From the NCBI GenBank assembly GCA_023091665.1, contig JALJCQ010000030.1:1986501-2050500 (forward strand): a stretch of 64,000 nucleotides of DNA, in the 5' to 3' direction. Below, in pieces: positions 32,701-43,961 of the stretch; the stretch's first letter is position 1, and each line of letters starts with the position of its first letter. This DNA is from Pythium myriotylum (Eukaryota; Oomycota; Peronosporomycetes; Pythiales; Pythiaceae). The notes beneath the pieces are model-generated. The model did not search any database and had not been told where the DNA came from. It saw nothing but the letters and a program-made list of their open reading frames with translations. Both the position numbers and the translations under genes were made by a program.

Positions 32701-35700
32701 CGGCTGCCACTGCTGGTTCGTCTCCACGCTTCCATATGCCTGCTTTCACAATCCGTTCGGGGTCGCGCCACTGCTTCAGGTGTTCGAGAAGTTTTTCTCC
32801 GAGCGTGACATTAAAGCAACTGCTCAGTAACGTCAACAATCGGGAGAGACCGTCCAACAGACCGAGGTTTAATTTCCGGTAGTCAGCCAAGTTCAACAGA
32901 ACGGGACGGAGGCACTGCTGCAGCAGCTCCTTTGGTAATGTGATTTCTTTGTGCTGTTTGTTGAGTTGGATGACATCGCTAAGAGCTTGCTGTGCACTCG
33001 TTACAAGCTCAATCGGCTGTCGTGTCAGGTAACGGAAGAAAACCCCGACAAAACGGTTTCGGGCTTCGTGGTGTTGATTCATCTCATCAGGAGCAGCAAG
33101 AAACGCAGCCCGAAAAACCTTGACTGCAGCAATACGCAACTCACTGCCTTGTGACAGTCCAAACGGGTACTCTTGCGCTGAAACTGGGCAACTGGTGCTG
33201 TTGGAAGCGGCACTTGGCTGCGAATCCGGTGATACGGAAGCATCATCCGAAATGAGTCTCCAAACATCTTGAAGAAATGCCATGAGTTCCTTTGTCAGCG
33301 GAAATATTGACGGCTTGATCAACAGCGCATGAGCCATCGCATCCACATAACCGATGCGTGTAGAGAATGAGAGCGATCGCAAAGGACAACCAGTGATCTG
33401 CTTCGTTATCAGCTGCTGATACGGGAAAAGCAGCGCCGACTCGGTTGTGCCGCTGAAAAGAGCAACTTGCGCGATACACTGTCGAGCATACCTACGTGCT
33501 GGTGCTTTCGGACTGAGAAACTCGACGACAAACATCTGGAGGACCTCCGTTTCTTGAAACGCCATGCACGACGTGAAATCATCTGGCTTGATGGCTCCAT
33601 TCGAGAACGCCATGATGTCCATATTACGTACACCTCGCGCCTTGTTGACCACAGCAAGCAACGCGTCGCCGGTTTCCACACTTACAGTCGCGCTCACTTC
33701 CGAAGGATGGTCCGAGAGCACAAAGAACAGCGCCTTGACGATCACAAGTTCGTTCTCGTGGCAAAATGGAGCCGCGAGAGAATCCACTAAAACCCTCAGA
33801 CCTGTGACACCACCCAACTTCACTCGCCAACTCCCCTTATCGAAGCACGCGTGGGCAAATACATCACACAGGGTGTGAAACAAAGCGCCACCTTTGTATG
33901 CTGCTGCCGCGGGATCGGCCAAGGCATCATAGTGAGAGAGGGCTGTGTCTACCACACTCTGCAGAACTCGCTTTGCCCCGTCGACAACGTGCAGGTTCGG
34001 CGAACTGAGTCCGGCGAGAATGGCAGCTGCAAACACCTCGAAGAGATGGGTGGCTGGATTATCGTTCGACATCACGACCGGGGTTCCGTAACTTGCTTGC
34101 CGTAACACTTCAATACGCTTTGATGTCGCTAAGTGCCTGCCTGGAGATAGTCCGCGATTACCAGGCAAAAGCGATGATGGCTGTAGTGTGGAGAGCGCAG
34201 CAAAATTTGGTTCTTGACGGTCACACACCCCACAAAACGAAACCGTCAGCTGCTTTGCAGCACAAATCAAAATTTTCGATGCCGATTCGCCGTGATCAGC
34301 GTCATCCATGGACTCGAATAGAGCCTGAAGCAAAAGTTGCCGTGTTGCCGACTCGCTCTCCCATGCGACTACCGGAGGCGAGTCTTTGCGTCGTTCGTCA
34401 ATCGGCTCGTCGCCATCATCACCGTTTTCACCGTCGTCACCGTCACCAAGATAACCATCTTCTTCCTCCTCGCCATCATCAAGTGCACCATCATCCATGA
34501 CTTCGTCGCTATATGTCAGTCTCATCGCCATGCTCGACGAGGATGCAATTACTTGGAAAGCATATCGCTTGTACTGGAGAATGGAGTTTTTGACTTTCAG
34601 CACAGCTTGAGTTTCCAGCTCAAGTGTCCGCTCATCTTTCTCATAGAGTTGTGAAGACGAGTTGGACGCACCGGAAGACAGCGACGCATCGGTCGATGCA
34701 TTCCCGTTCGAGGTCGTTGAAGAGTTATTTCCACTTGTGTTTTGCTCATCGTAATCATCGCTGTCACTGACACGAGCATCCTTCCGCACCAAGTGCTCCC
34801 AGTCGTTAGTAGTTTTGCGATGGTATCGGTGGAGGATCGTGGCTGCGCGGCGAACCACTACGTCCATTCGAAACCCCAGCAAGCTTGATCTTTGTGCTAC
34901 CCCAGTCGCACTTTTCCAACTGAACCTCATCTCGAGCGCACGGCGCTGAGGTTCCACAAACGATAAATCAAGATGGTCCATCTGGTACTGACGATTGCGG
35001 CCACCGATCTTGCCCAAGATACGCATCGATAACTCTCCATACGGATATGGAGGAGGAAGCAAATGCGTGTCGAGCGCCTCGATTATCTCCGTGAGAAGAC
35101 GGTCTTGGGAAGTCATGATGGGATACAAGAAGTCTGGATTGAGGTTATCAACCCAAAACTCAAGCGTCCGAAGGCCCAGATACGCGAGCTCGCCCCTCGA
35201 TAAGATCGCACGTACCACGGACTTCATGAGAGACGGCAAGTACTGCAATAGAGAGCTCAGCCGCGCAGGAATCGTGAGACAGAGTTCTAGCAGCACTTCT
35301 TGCATGCTTGGCTTTTGAATATGCTTCTGCAATCGCATTAATGCTGACAGAATCCCTGGCAGTAGTGGGAAGACTTCTTTATAGAAATTCTCATACTTTC
35401 CGCCGGAGATCGACCGGAATAGTGCACGCAGCAGGAGTAGATAATTGTCTGGGTGCTTGGTAAATGTTGCTTCTTTCAAACACGATTCTATGATCGTGCG
35501 CAGGTGCGGAAAAAGTGCCGACTCATTTGACTTGAAGAGTGTTACCGAGCCGAAGACAATCTTGAACAAGCGCAGAACGATGGAAGCACGATGTTCCTGC
35601 CTCACGACACGCATTTGCTCAAATCGAAGCGAAGTCAACTCCAATACTTTGTCCTCACGCTTCATATCTGGTACATCTCCTTCAGCAGCGACGCTTAGAT

Positions 35701-38185
35701 CCTTCATCTGTGAAATGAGAAACTTGAGTAGAATTTCCGCGAACCAGCAGCTAACATTCGAGTTTGCAAGGAAGTGCTGAGGAACAGTCAGGATTGCGTG
35801 GTCCTGTAGTATGCACTCGAACAACAGATCCATATTCGCGATGAACAAGTCTCGGAAGTCTGGTGCGTCTAGAACTGTGAAAGCACCCGCGAAATGGTCA
35901 AGCATTTGCTTTTCCTCGGCTAGCGTATTGTCTGACAGCGTATAAAGGATGAAACAGCGAAGGCCATTCTGTAGAACACGAGCAATTAGCTTGCGTTCGT
36001 CATCTGTAAGTGGATACGGGTGAGAGCTCGCCACATCTCCACTCGAAGCCGCACTTGTCTGACGATTAGATCCGCTGCTGGTTTCACCCAACACAGGCAA
36101 GCCCAAAGAAGTAGAACTGGTACCAACCTCTGACGCATTGCCATTCACAGCAGCAGCATCCATTGACGTGAGATCCTTTGCATGCGGATTTCGGTAGTTC
36201 GCAGTGCACCAAATCACAGCACGAACTCCCAGGATCATTGTTCGCAGAAGGGACTTTACGTCGCGTATACACGGTTCTTCATCCCCAGTAAAGGCGTCCA
36301 CAATACCGCTTGAGCTCTTTGGCAATGCCTCGAGGTACGGGAGTAAAAGCGCATCCAGTTTCTTCTCGTACGGTAGCTTATCAACTGGTGCTTTCGGCAG
36401 TAACGTCGACTGACGCATTTTGCCCATGGCACCACCATCAAGCAAATCTGGCGAAGCCGCTAGTATACCTCTCTCCATCGCACTTCCGGCACGCAAGCTC
36501 AAGCCCAGCGCGACAGGAAGGCCTGCGAGGGTAGTGCCAAATTTGCTAGCGATGATGAGCAGGATTCGCGAAAGAATGTTGCGGCCTTTCCAACCATCAG
36601 TGTCGTCATTTTTCGCGCTGATGTCGACAAGGTTCAGCAGTAGCCGGATGGAAGTTGTTTGAATCGAGATCGGTAGTGTCGCATCGTGAATACGTTTGCC
36701 GTAGAAGTCTACGATGTGACTCACTTGAGATAATGTGAGCATATCTCGCACGTGGTGAATCATATCCGCCAGCGTTGAATACGCGAGAGGGCGTATTTGG
36801 TGGAAGCTGCATCGACCTTTACCAATCAAAACATCGTCATCCATCAGCAACTCCAGTTGAGAGTAGAATCCACGTCGAAACTCTGTCGAGATGATGTGAC
36901 GGGCGGCTACAAATATGTCTTTGCGCAGTACGAAAGCATCCTTGGGACACACAGTGAGCAGTTTGACCGTGCTCTCGCAGATCGCATCCTGAAAAGGGCG
37001 CATGAGCGTTGCACAACCACGCAATAGGTACGTCACAAAAGACAAAGTCTTCACTTGGCAATCTAGAAAGTCGACATAACGCGTCGGATGAATACGCGGT
37101 GCGGAGTCTGGCGCGCGCAATGCGAGCAGGTTCATCATCAAAGGCACGAGGACGGGCACATGACTCTCAATATATGTCGGATAGCATTGAAAGAGCAACA
37201 TGATGATCAGAGGCAACTCCGAGATGGCTTTGAAAGACTCCATCGAGCTCCACAAAGCTTCATCGGCTGGTAGCACGGATGTCGACTGGTTGGTGCTTGC
37301 GCTTGCTGCATTCTCACTTGACGGTGTAGGACCCACCGCGACCTCATCAGAGACGGCACCAAGAGAAGCTCCGATCTGAGTGGCTGTTCCTGAGCTCTCG
37401 ACAGCTGATGCGGACGCTGGAGTAGACCCGGAGTCTGTTTTTGCTTCGCTTTTCTGCGCCGGGATGGCCTGCATCTCCGCCGGCTCCTTCGGGACAATTC
37501 CCAACGTGTTATCTGCTGAGGCTACGGGGGTCGTCGTTCCCGTGGTAGTAGCTGCATTTGACGGTGTAGGTGCACGGGGCACAACGCCAGCGGCCGGTGC
37601 CGCCGCAGGGGCTGGTGCGGTGCCGCTACTCGATGGCGGGTCTCTTGGGGAGGGCGTCGTACTAGGGGGCGTCGACTCGGCGAATTGTTTGCGCACAGTC
37701 ACCTGCACGTTCTTGTACATTTGCTGCACGAAGTCGAGGAATGCCTGCACCTCCGAGCGCAGCCCCGGGCGGTAGTTACGATGGAGGTCGAAGACGGTCT
37801 TGAGTGCGATGAGCGCGTTGTCTTCGTTGTCGCGATAGAGCACCTCCATGAGCAAGTGTAGTAGCTGCGGCACGTATGGCCGCAGTGCATCGTTGCTTGG
37901 GAGGCGGTTGAGGATTTGCAGCAGCACCTTACGACCCCGATTGGCCTGCGTCCCGCGCTGCTGCGGCGGGAGCTTAGCTTGGAGCAGCGTCTTCCAGACC
38001 GGGAAGAGCGCGTCGAGGATCTGCGGCAGCTGCGACGTGTGGAGCACGTCGGCGCGCCGGTAGAACTCCACGAGCTCCTTCAGCACGGCCTCGGCGTCGC
38101 CGTCCAGCAGCCGCTGGCGCACGACGTCGACGTTCATGCTCGCGCTCCTCGCTTCCGCGCTTCGGGGAAGGGTGGTTTTTGGCAT
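23727..38185 (-). CDS. TRA1: TRA1/TRRAP, SAGA/NuA4 scaffold pseudokinase
   Basis: Two exons, 38185-29639 and 29573-23727, give about 4797 residues, against about 3750-3860 in yeast Tra1 and human TRRAP. The single 65-nt intron joins LRRMVE to LYPPSRASQE in phase. Most of the protein is HEAT/TPR-like helical repeat. The C-terminal quarter holds the FAT region, then a PI3K-like fold (from about 4430, GGSDGRTYSFLVQYAM; RVRLLEDS; PFRLTRNLHNF) without the DFG/HRD catalytic residues, as in all TRRAP proteins. It ends with a FATC tail in PTWCPWL. Extra length comes from low-complexity insertions: Pro/Thr/Ser-rich near 190-320, an acidic tract near 1228-1252, an Ala/Gln repeat near 1973-2175 and a Ser/Lys-rich part in exon 2. 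The start may instead be Met 17 at 38137. Activators recruit SAGA and NuA4 acetyltransferases through this protein. Confidence 0.93.
31660..32265 (-). repeat. Three Ala/Gln-rich tandem repeats inside TRA1
   Basis: Within the TRA1 reading frame three copies of a unit of roughly 55-75 residues recur. Each copy contains QIQxNAxKxxAQ, then LAxAxAQGLxxxQA, then a YxxKAxAQ element. They are about residues 1973-2175. The unit is Ala, Gln and Lys-rich, amphipathic and probably helical. I know of no such insertion in yeast or animal TRRAP. Confidence 0.8.
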
Positions 38186-38333
38186 TGGTGTCGCTCCACT
38201 TGGGGCGCAGAACCCGAGTCAAAAACCACAGGAGATGTACCTCGACCAATCGGAAGGAGCTTTGCATGTATATTGGCCAATAAAACACACTCGCACAGAA
38301 ACCCGAAGCTCCCAACGGAATGGAAAGATCGCC

Positions 38334-39668
38334 TCAGTCGTAATGGATGTAGTGGAGAGTGCGGTCGCAGTTGGCCGCGAAGTGGTTGGTCGTCGACTCG
38401 TTGAGGCGGTCGCTGTCATTGATGGCCGAGAATTCTCGCCACGCTTCCAACGATCGGTTTGAGCCGGGGCCGTAGATATCGCTCTCAGGCATCGATTCGT
38501 ATTCCCACAGCGGAGACGAAAGTGGCAAGCCGAGGAGGCGACGGATGCGGCGACTGGAACGATCAATGATGGAGTTAGACTCGCCCTTTTCGTGAGGTGC
38601 GAGTGGCTGCTCGTAACGATAGTACAGAATATCCTGCATCGGTGCGTAGAAATCGAAGCCTTTGGTCCAAAAGCGAGTAGCTCGCATGTACTCGTATCCG
38701 ACGACAAGCTGATGCAAGTGGGGATCTGAACGCACACTAAGTAGCGACGAAACGAGCCCAAAATGGAATCGCTCGGAATACTGGGCTTGAAGAACTGGGA
38801 ACGTAGCCACCAACGCACCTGCGACACCGTTACCCTTGGGCAAGATCTTGGGCTCGGGCGGATTGAACTCAACCACTGGATCCTTATCCTTTGAGTGGAT
38901 GCGTGCTGAGCACTGCAGGAAAAAGATGCCTTTGTTCATACCCTTGGTCTCAACTGCTGGTGGCGCAACGCTGAGAATCGCCCGGCTGTTGCCTATGCTG
39001 TACCACTGCTTCAGCAGGGTTAAGTCCCAATGCTTTGTGAACTCGATATTAGTGTCAACAGAAAGGTAAAAGTCGTCTTCAAACGCTCTGCGCTCCACCA
39101 TTCCTTCCAGCACGTGAAGTGCCACGCTTGCACCAAGTGCACCGGAGACATCACGACGAGCTACTTGGAGGCGTTCGGATCGGAGCAGCACTTTACAATC
39201 ACGCGGGCGCAAGTCACAGAACACTTGGAGGCATGAATCTTCGTGGTTCACAACGATTTCTTCGTAAACGCGAAAGTGAACTCGGTTTGAGCGGAAAGCG
39301 AGATCGCGAGCCGCGATGATCGCGCGCGCGCAGCTCTCGGCATCACGCCCACTCGACAAAAGCACGACGATCTTCTTCTCGTTGCGGAAGCTGCGCGAAT
39401 CGACGACCTCGCTTTCTTCCCCATGGGCTGGCGCGACGTCGTAGGCTGAAGCCGACTCGATCACGCCGCTGCTCAGCTGGTAGCCACCGCGTCCGCCCGT
39501 GCCCGACTTGGTGATCTCATTGAACGCGAAGAGTCCCAGCAGCACCAGCAGCACGAGCGCGAGCAGCGTGGAGCGGCGCTTCTGTTGGTCGTCCGCGCTG
39601 TCGTCCACGCCTTTGACGAGCGGAAGCGTGTCCTCGGCGCCGTCGTTCGCCTCCGACATCGGCGCCAC
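38334..39668 (-). CDS. GT60-type N-acetylglucosaminyltransferase, type II membrane
   Basis: Single exon, 444 residues. A short acidic cytosolic tail precedes one membrane helix (about 31-50), as in Golgi type II transferases. The lumenal part starts with a nucleotide-sugar fold (KKIVVLLSSGRDAESCARAI) and has the family block FYLSVDTNIEFTKHWD, equivalent to the D-x-H...W-D metal/donor site of Skp1 GlcNAc-transferase (Gnt1, Pfam GlcNAc family). A late block, PLWEYESMPESDIYG, is also typical. The family adds GlcNAc to hydroxyproline of Skp1 in the cytosol or to Ser/Thr of mucins in the Golgi. The membrane anchor here favours the second role. The His of the usual DSH is not obvious in VDTN. Alternative: another GT-A transferase. 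Confidence 0.8.
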   Translation of the reverse strand: MAPMSEANDGAEDTLPLVKGVDDSADDQQKRRSTLLALVLLVLLGLFAFNEITKSGTGGRGGYQLSSGVIESASAYDVAPAHGEESEVVDSRSFRNEKKIVVLLSSGRDAESCARAIIAARDLAFRSNRVHFRVYEEIVVNHEDSCLQVFCDLRPRDCKVLLRSERLQVARRDVSGALGASVALHVLEGMVERRAFEDDFYLSVDTNIEFTKHWDLTLLKQWYSIGNSRAILSVAPPAVETKGMNKGIFFLQCSARIHSKDKDPVVEFNPPEPKILPKGNGVAGALVATFPVLQAQYSERFHFGLVSSLLSVRSDPHLHQLVVGYEYMRATRFWTKGFDFYAPMQDILYYRYEQPLAPHEKGESNSIIDRSSRRIRRLLGLPLSSPLWEYESMPESDIYGPGSNRSLEAWREFSAINDSDRLNESTTNHFAANCDRTLHYIHYD

Positions 39669-39821
39669 CTCCTCAAATGAGATCTGGAGGGGAGAAAGTC
39701 GTCAGTGCATGGCCTGAACCGTCCTCACCCCTCAAAAATGATCATCTGCATCAACAGGTATTCCGAACAAAGGGGATTCAACAATGAAGGGAGCTTGGAG
39801 CGCCGCCCCAATCACAAGAAG

Positions 39822-41474
39822 ATGGCGCTCTTCACCAAGAAGGACATCGCCCTAATTCTGCCGGACGACGAGCCAGGGGACCCCGTCTCGCTCCGCCACA
39901 CCCGTACCGATGAATCGACAGAGCAGTTCCAGGAGCTGAAGCCGAAGGTGGATCCATCCGCAAAAGTGCGGCGCTATCGCGCCGGCCAAGTCCCCGAGTT
40001 TGCCGTCGGATTCGAAGAGGATCGAGGTTTTGTGACCCCTGGCCAGCAGGTGCGAAGCAGCACATTGCACCACAAGAAGGCAACTACTAGCAACAGTGTG
40101 GCACCTCTTGTGACGAGTCGAAGACGCATCGATGCGCAAGTCATTAAGACCCAGTCGAAAGGTTCTCCTGCGGAGGCTCAGACTCATGGTCTTTCAGACG
40201 ACAATAGCGATGGTAAAAACGCGCTGGATGATTCTAGCTCGGAGGATGAAGACGAGATCGACAGACGTCGACAAACCCTTCGTAGAAAGATGTTGGAGAA
40301 GGAGCAGACATCTGCAAAAGACGACACATCGATCTTGTCGCCTCCGCGAAGACAAGTGGAAGCAAAAGTGATCCAAGCAGGCGACAACAAGTCCTCTGTG
40401 GCCGCATCAGCTGAGAGCTCATCAAGTGAATCTAGTTCTGAATGGGAGACAGATTCAGACTCGGATGAAGGTGACGCGCTGATGAAACCAGTGTTTGTCC
40501 CGAAAAAGGCAAGAGAGACCATCAAGCGTCAAGAAGAGCTTGAAGCTGAGGAGCAGAAGCGCGTGCAACGAGAGATAGAAAAGGCGAATGCTCGTAAGGA
40601 AGAATCGAGAAGACTCGTTGTTGAGGAGCTACAACGCGAGAAGGAAGCCGCGATGGCTGGTGACACTACTGACACGGAAATGCCTGACGATACGGACGGA
40701 GTTGACCCAGAACAAGAGTACCGAGATTGGGAGCTGCGTGAAATGCGTCGCATTAAGCGGTAAGCTGCAAACTCAACCAACATCACACTATGCACCTCTT
40801 ACATTAGTTCGTTGTGCATCTGTAGTGACCGTGACATGCGTGAACAGCGACGAATCGAAGCTGAGGAAACCCTTCGACGTCGAAACTTGACCCCAGAAGA
40901 GCGTCAAGCTGAAGACGAGTATGAGGCAGTTGTAGTGTCACTTCCTTCATTTCTCCTCTGACGCCATATTTTGAACCTTAGGAAACTCAAGAGGAACGCA
41001 CCAAAGGAGAAGGCGAAGCTGAAGTTCATGCAGAAGTATTATCACAAGGGTGCATTTTACATGGATGATGAAAGTGTGCGAGACAAGAACGACGTGCGAC
41101 GCCGTGATGCTTCTGGGGCGACGCTTGAGGATAACTTCAACAAGGAGCTGATGCCACAAGTAATGCAAGTCAAGAACTTCGGCAGAGCTGGGCGGTGAGA
41201 AATGCTTTCCTCATTCTTTTGCGTTCGTCTGATGTTAATGCTTTTACAACAATTTTTAGAACCAAATACACCCACTTGGCAGCCGAAGACACGTCTCGCA
41301 AGGATTCACTCTGGGTTCAAAACGATTCGTATGTACTTTGATGTTTGTGGTCAATGTGTTTCTATCTCATCACAAACTTTGTTCTCTCACAGAATTCGAG
41401 AAAAGTTCAAGAGTCGGTTGAGCGGAACGCGAGACATATCCGAGAGCGCAAAAAGGCGTAAGACTGAACCCTAG
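39822..41474 (+). CDS. MFAP1: Spliceosomal protein MFAP1 homologue
   Basis: Exons 39822-40759, 40826-40928, 40992-41194, 41260-41328 and 41393-41474 give 464 residues. The protein is very charged, with acidic Ser/Glu/Asp clusters and long Arg/Glu helices (about 245-335). The conserved C-terminal core is clear: [63 protein letters not shown]1 (Spp381/Prp38-associated) joins the spliceosomal B complex. The second intron is the least certain: donor GTTGTA at 40929 and acceptor CTCAAG at 40991 keep the frame, but other nearby sites exist. Start ATG 39822 (MALFTKKD) was preferred to an upstream in-frame Met because homology begins near it and the upstream part is atypical. It is head-to-head with the GT60 gene (153 bp). 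Confidence 0.9.
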
Positions 41475-41733
41475 GAAGACTTCGTTCTGTATCACTTGGT
41501 ATTGCAAATGCACTTCGTGTTGATCGGAGCGTTCCAACAGGTTTGAACTCTCATCGTGTATCGATTATTGGCTGAGCAAAATACGGCCTCAAACACTCAT
41601 GACTGCATGGAACTGCTGAGCGCGCGTGTCGAATGTACAGTACAACATAGAAATAACAGAGGTTGAAAAGGGAAAGTGGCCAAACGTATATTTTGCGGTC
41701 ACAAGCTAGTAGCCAGAGGTCAGAGTGACAGGT

Positions 41734-43704
41734 CTACGTGCTCATGTAGGTCGAGATATCGATCTGATCTGGAAGCTCGGGGATGTTGACTTCGAAGCGC
41801 GACTGCACCTTCGTGAGCATCTCCTTGTCCTCGTCCGACGAAATGAAACTGATCGCAAGACCCTTCGTACCGAAACGACCGGCACGGCCAACTCGGTGCA
41901 AGTACTGATCACTATCGTTCGGGAAGTCGTAGTTAATGACAATATTGACGCGCTCAATATCCATGCCACGACCGAACAAATCCGTAGTCACCAAAATACG
42001 CTTCTGAAAGTCCTTGAAGCTCTTGTAGCGCTTGATACGCTCCTCCTGAGTCAGATCCGAGGTAATGCAGATCGACGGAAAATTGCACTCGTTCAACAAG
42101 CGGTTGAGCTCCCGCGCACGGTTCTTCTTGGACACAAAAATAACAACTTGGTTGAACTCCAGGGCGTCCAACAAATCGTTCAACTTGCGGTTCTTTTCAG
42201 ACTCCTGGAGATTGATGAAGTATTGCTGAAGGCCGTGGAGCGTGAGCTTGGTTTCGTCGTCCACATAGATTTCGAGCGGCTTCATGAGGATTCATATCAG
42301 CCATCCATTCGACCGTACAAACTATAATAAAGAGACAATGGACTTACGTCTTGGCAGAACTTGCGGCATACGGGGCGGATCTCCTTGCTCAAAGTAGCAG
42401 AGAACATCATCACTTGCTTGTCGTGTGGGGTAGCGCGGAAAATCTCCTGAACATCACGGCGCATATCTACGTGAACACAACAGTCAGTACAAATGCAGAT
42501 CAGACATTGAACAGGTGACTGCAGTCCTACCGATCGCTTCCAGGATCTTGTCGCATTCGTCCATGACGAAGTGCTTCACTTTGTCAAGCTTCAGACTCTT
42601 ATCGCGGAGCAGACCAAGCACACGCCCAGGGGTGCCAACGAGAATGTGCGGCGAGTTGTTCTTTAAGGTCTCGCGGTTCTGGGCAATCGGGACACCCCCG
42701 TAGAACACGGCCGTCTTGACATCCAAGAGGTACTTGCTGAAACGCTCATATTCGTGAGCAATCTGGAATGCGAGCTCGCGAGTGTGGCACAACACCAACA
42801 CGCTGATTTGGTCAGCCACCGGCTCAATCTATTGGACATCATTGAATCAGCTTCAAAGGGCAATACTGGTTGAGCTAAAAGAATGCTACCTGATGGAGCG
42901 TCGCCAACACGAATACGGCAGTCTTACCCATACCCGATTTCGCCTGACAGATGATATCCATGCCAAGCACAGCCTGGGGGATGCATTCGTGTTGCACTGC
43001 AAGTGCGCAAGCACGTCACTGCTTAGCTGGGGGACGTCTCGAACGATCGATCGAATGCAGGCAGGCTCACCTTCCGAAGGGTGCTCGAAACCACAATCAA
43101 CGACAGCGCGGAGGCACTCAGGCTTCAAGATGAAGTCGCGGAAACCTGAGCTATGGATGCCGACGTAGTGACCTCTTCATTAGCGAGAATTGGAATAGGC
43201 GTCGAAGCGAAGGCGAAGTCCGACCCAGAACAGATACAGAAGAAGATGTTAACACGGGTGCACCAGGTGGTTGTCGCGACGGGGTCACGTTGACTGCGGC
43301 GATATACAAGCGGCACAGCTGTGGTAGTAGACCACGCGCGGATCACAGAGCAGCGAGTAGCTGCTGCTCAGCTAAGGCAAAGAAAGATACGACGGTTCGG
43401 TCGCGAGGGAGAATCCTGCCCAGCCGGGGCTCTCATCCCCTCGCGACGTCCTCGCAGTTCCTTGTCCTCTCACTCGCTTCCACCGGGTCGAGTGTGCGCG
43501 CCGCCCTCCTCTCGACGGCCCTCGGCGTTCCTCGGGTGGCTCGCTTCGTGTCCGACCGACAGCCCGCGCCGCAAACATGGATGGAAAGAGTGCTTACTTC
43601 TTGGTGTCCTTGCCCTCGGCGCTCTTGGCCACGTCGTTCGTCTCCTCTTCCTCCTCGTAGTCCACGAGCTCTTCGTCAAACTCCTTGTTCTCCTCCGTGG
43701 CCAT
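41734..43704 (-). CDS. SUB2: DEAD-box RNA helicase SUB2/UAP56 (DDX39)
   Basis: Exons in coding order are 43704-43598, 43174-43071, 42996-42890, 42828-42531, 42466-42348 and 42279-41734, giving 426 residues (human DDX39B has 428). Motifs: Q-motif region [17 protein letters not shown], Walker A AKSGMGKT, the GTPGR motif, DECD (the variant box typical of UAP56), SAT in FSATLSKEI, and HRVGRAGR. The acidic first exon [20 protein letters not shown] is also family-typical. The helicase acts in spliceosome assembly and in mRNA export within TREX. The first intron is 423 nt while the others are 59-74 nt. Exon 1 was recovered by its family-typical sequence and exact phase 2 join to [15 protein letters not shown]. 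Confidence 0.95.
43175..43597 (-). other. Long first intron of SUB2
   Basis: This 423-nt intron has a GTAAGC donor and a CTAATGAAG acceptor region, and is GC-rich. It is six to seven times longer than nearly every other intron in the window. I see no reading frame or RNA gene in it that I can defend. It may carry regulatory sequence. Confidence 0.8.
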
Positions 43705-43961
43705 CTTGCTTGCGATCGAGTGGTTCCGAGATCCAAAATGACCCGCCCCCTCGCCCGCCGTGCGCGCGAGGGGGGCGCCGAGGGGAAGGGGAAACCCCCC
43801 TCCCTTCCAGATTCCGGATTTCTTCTATTTTGTGAGAGGCCTTCAATTCGAGTGAGACACTGTAGCAAAGACACTTCTGGTTGGATGAAAATAGACATGG
43901 TTTTTTTCCAATCGGAGATTCCGCGAGGAACGCGAGGTAAGCCGCCACCCAGCGATCCAGC

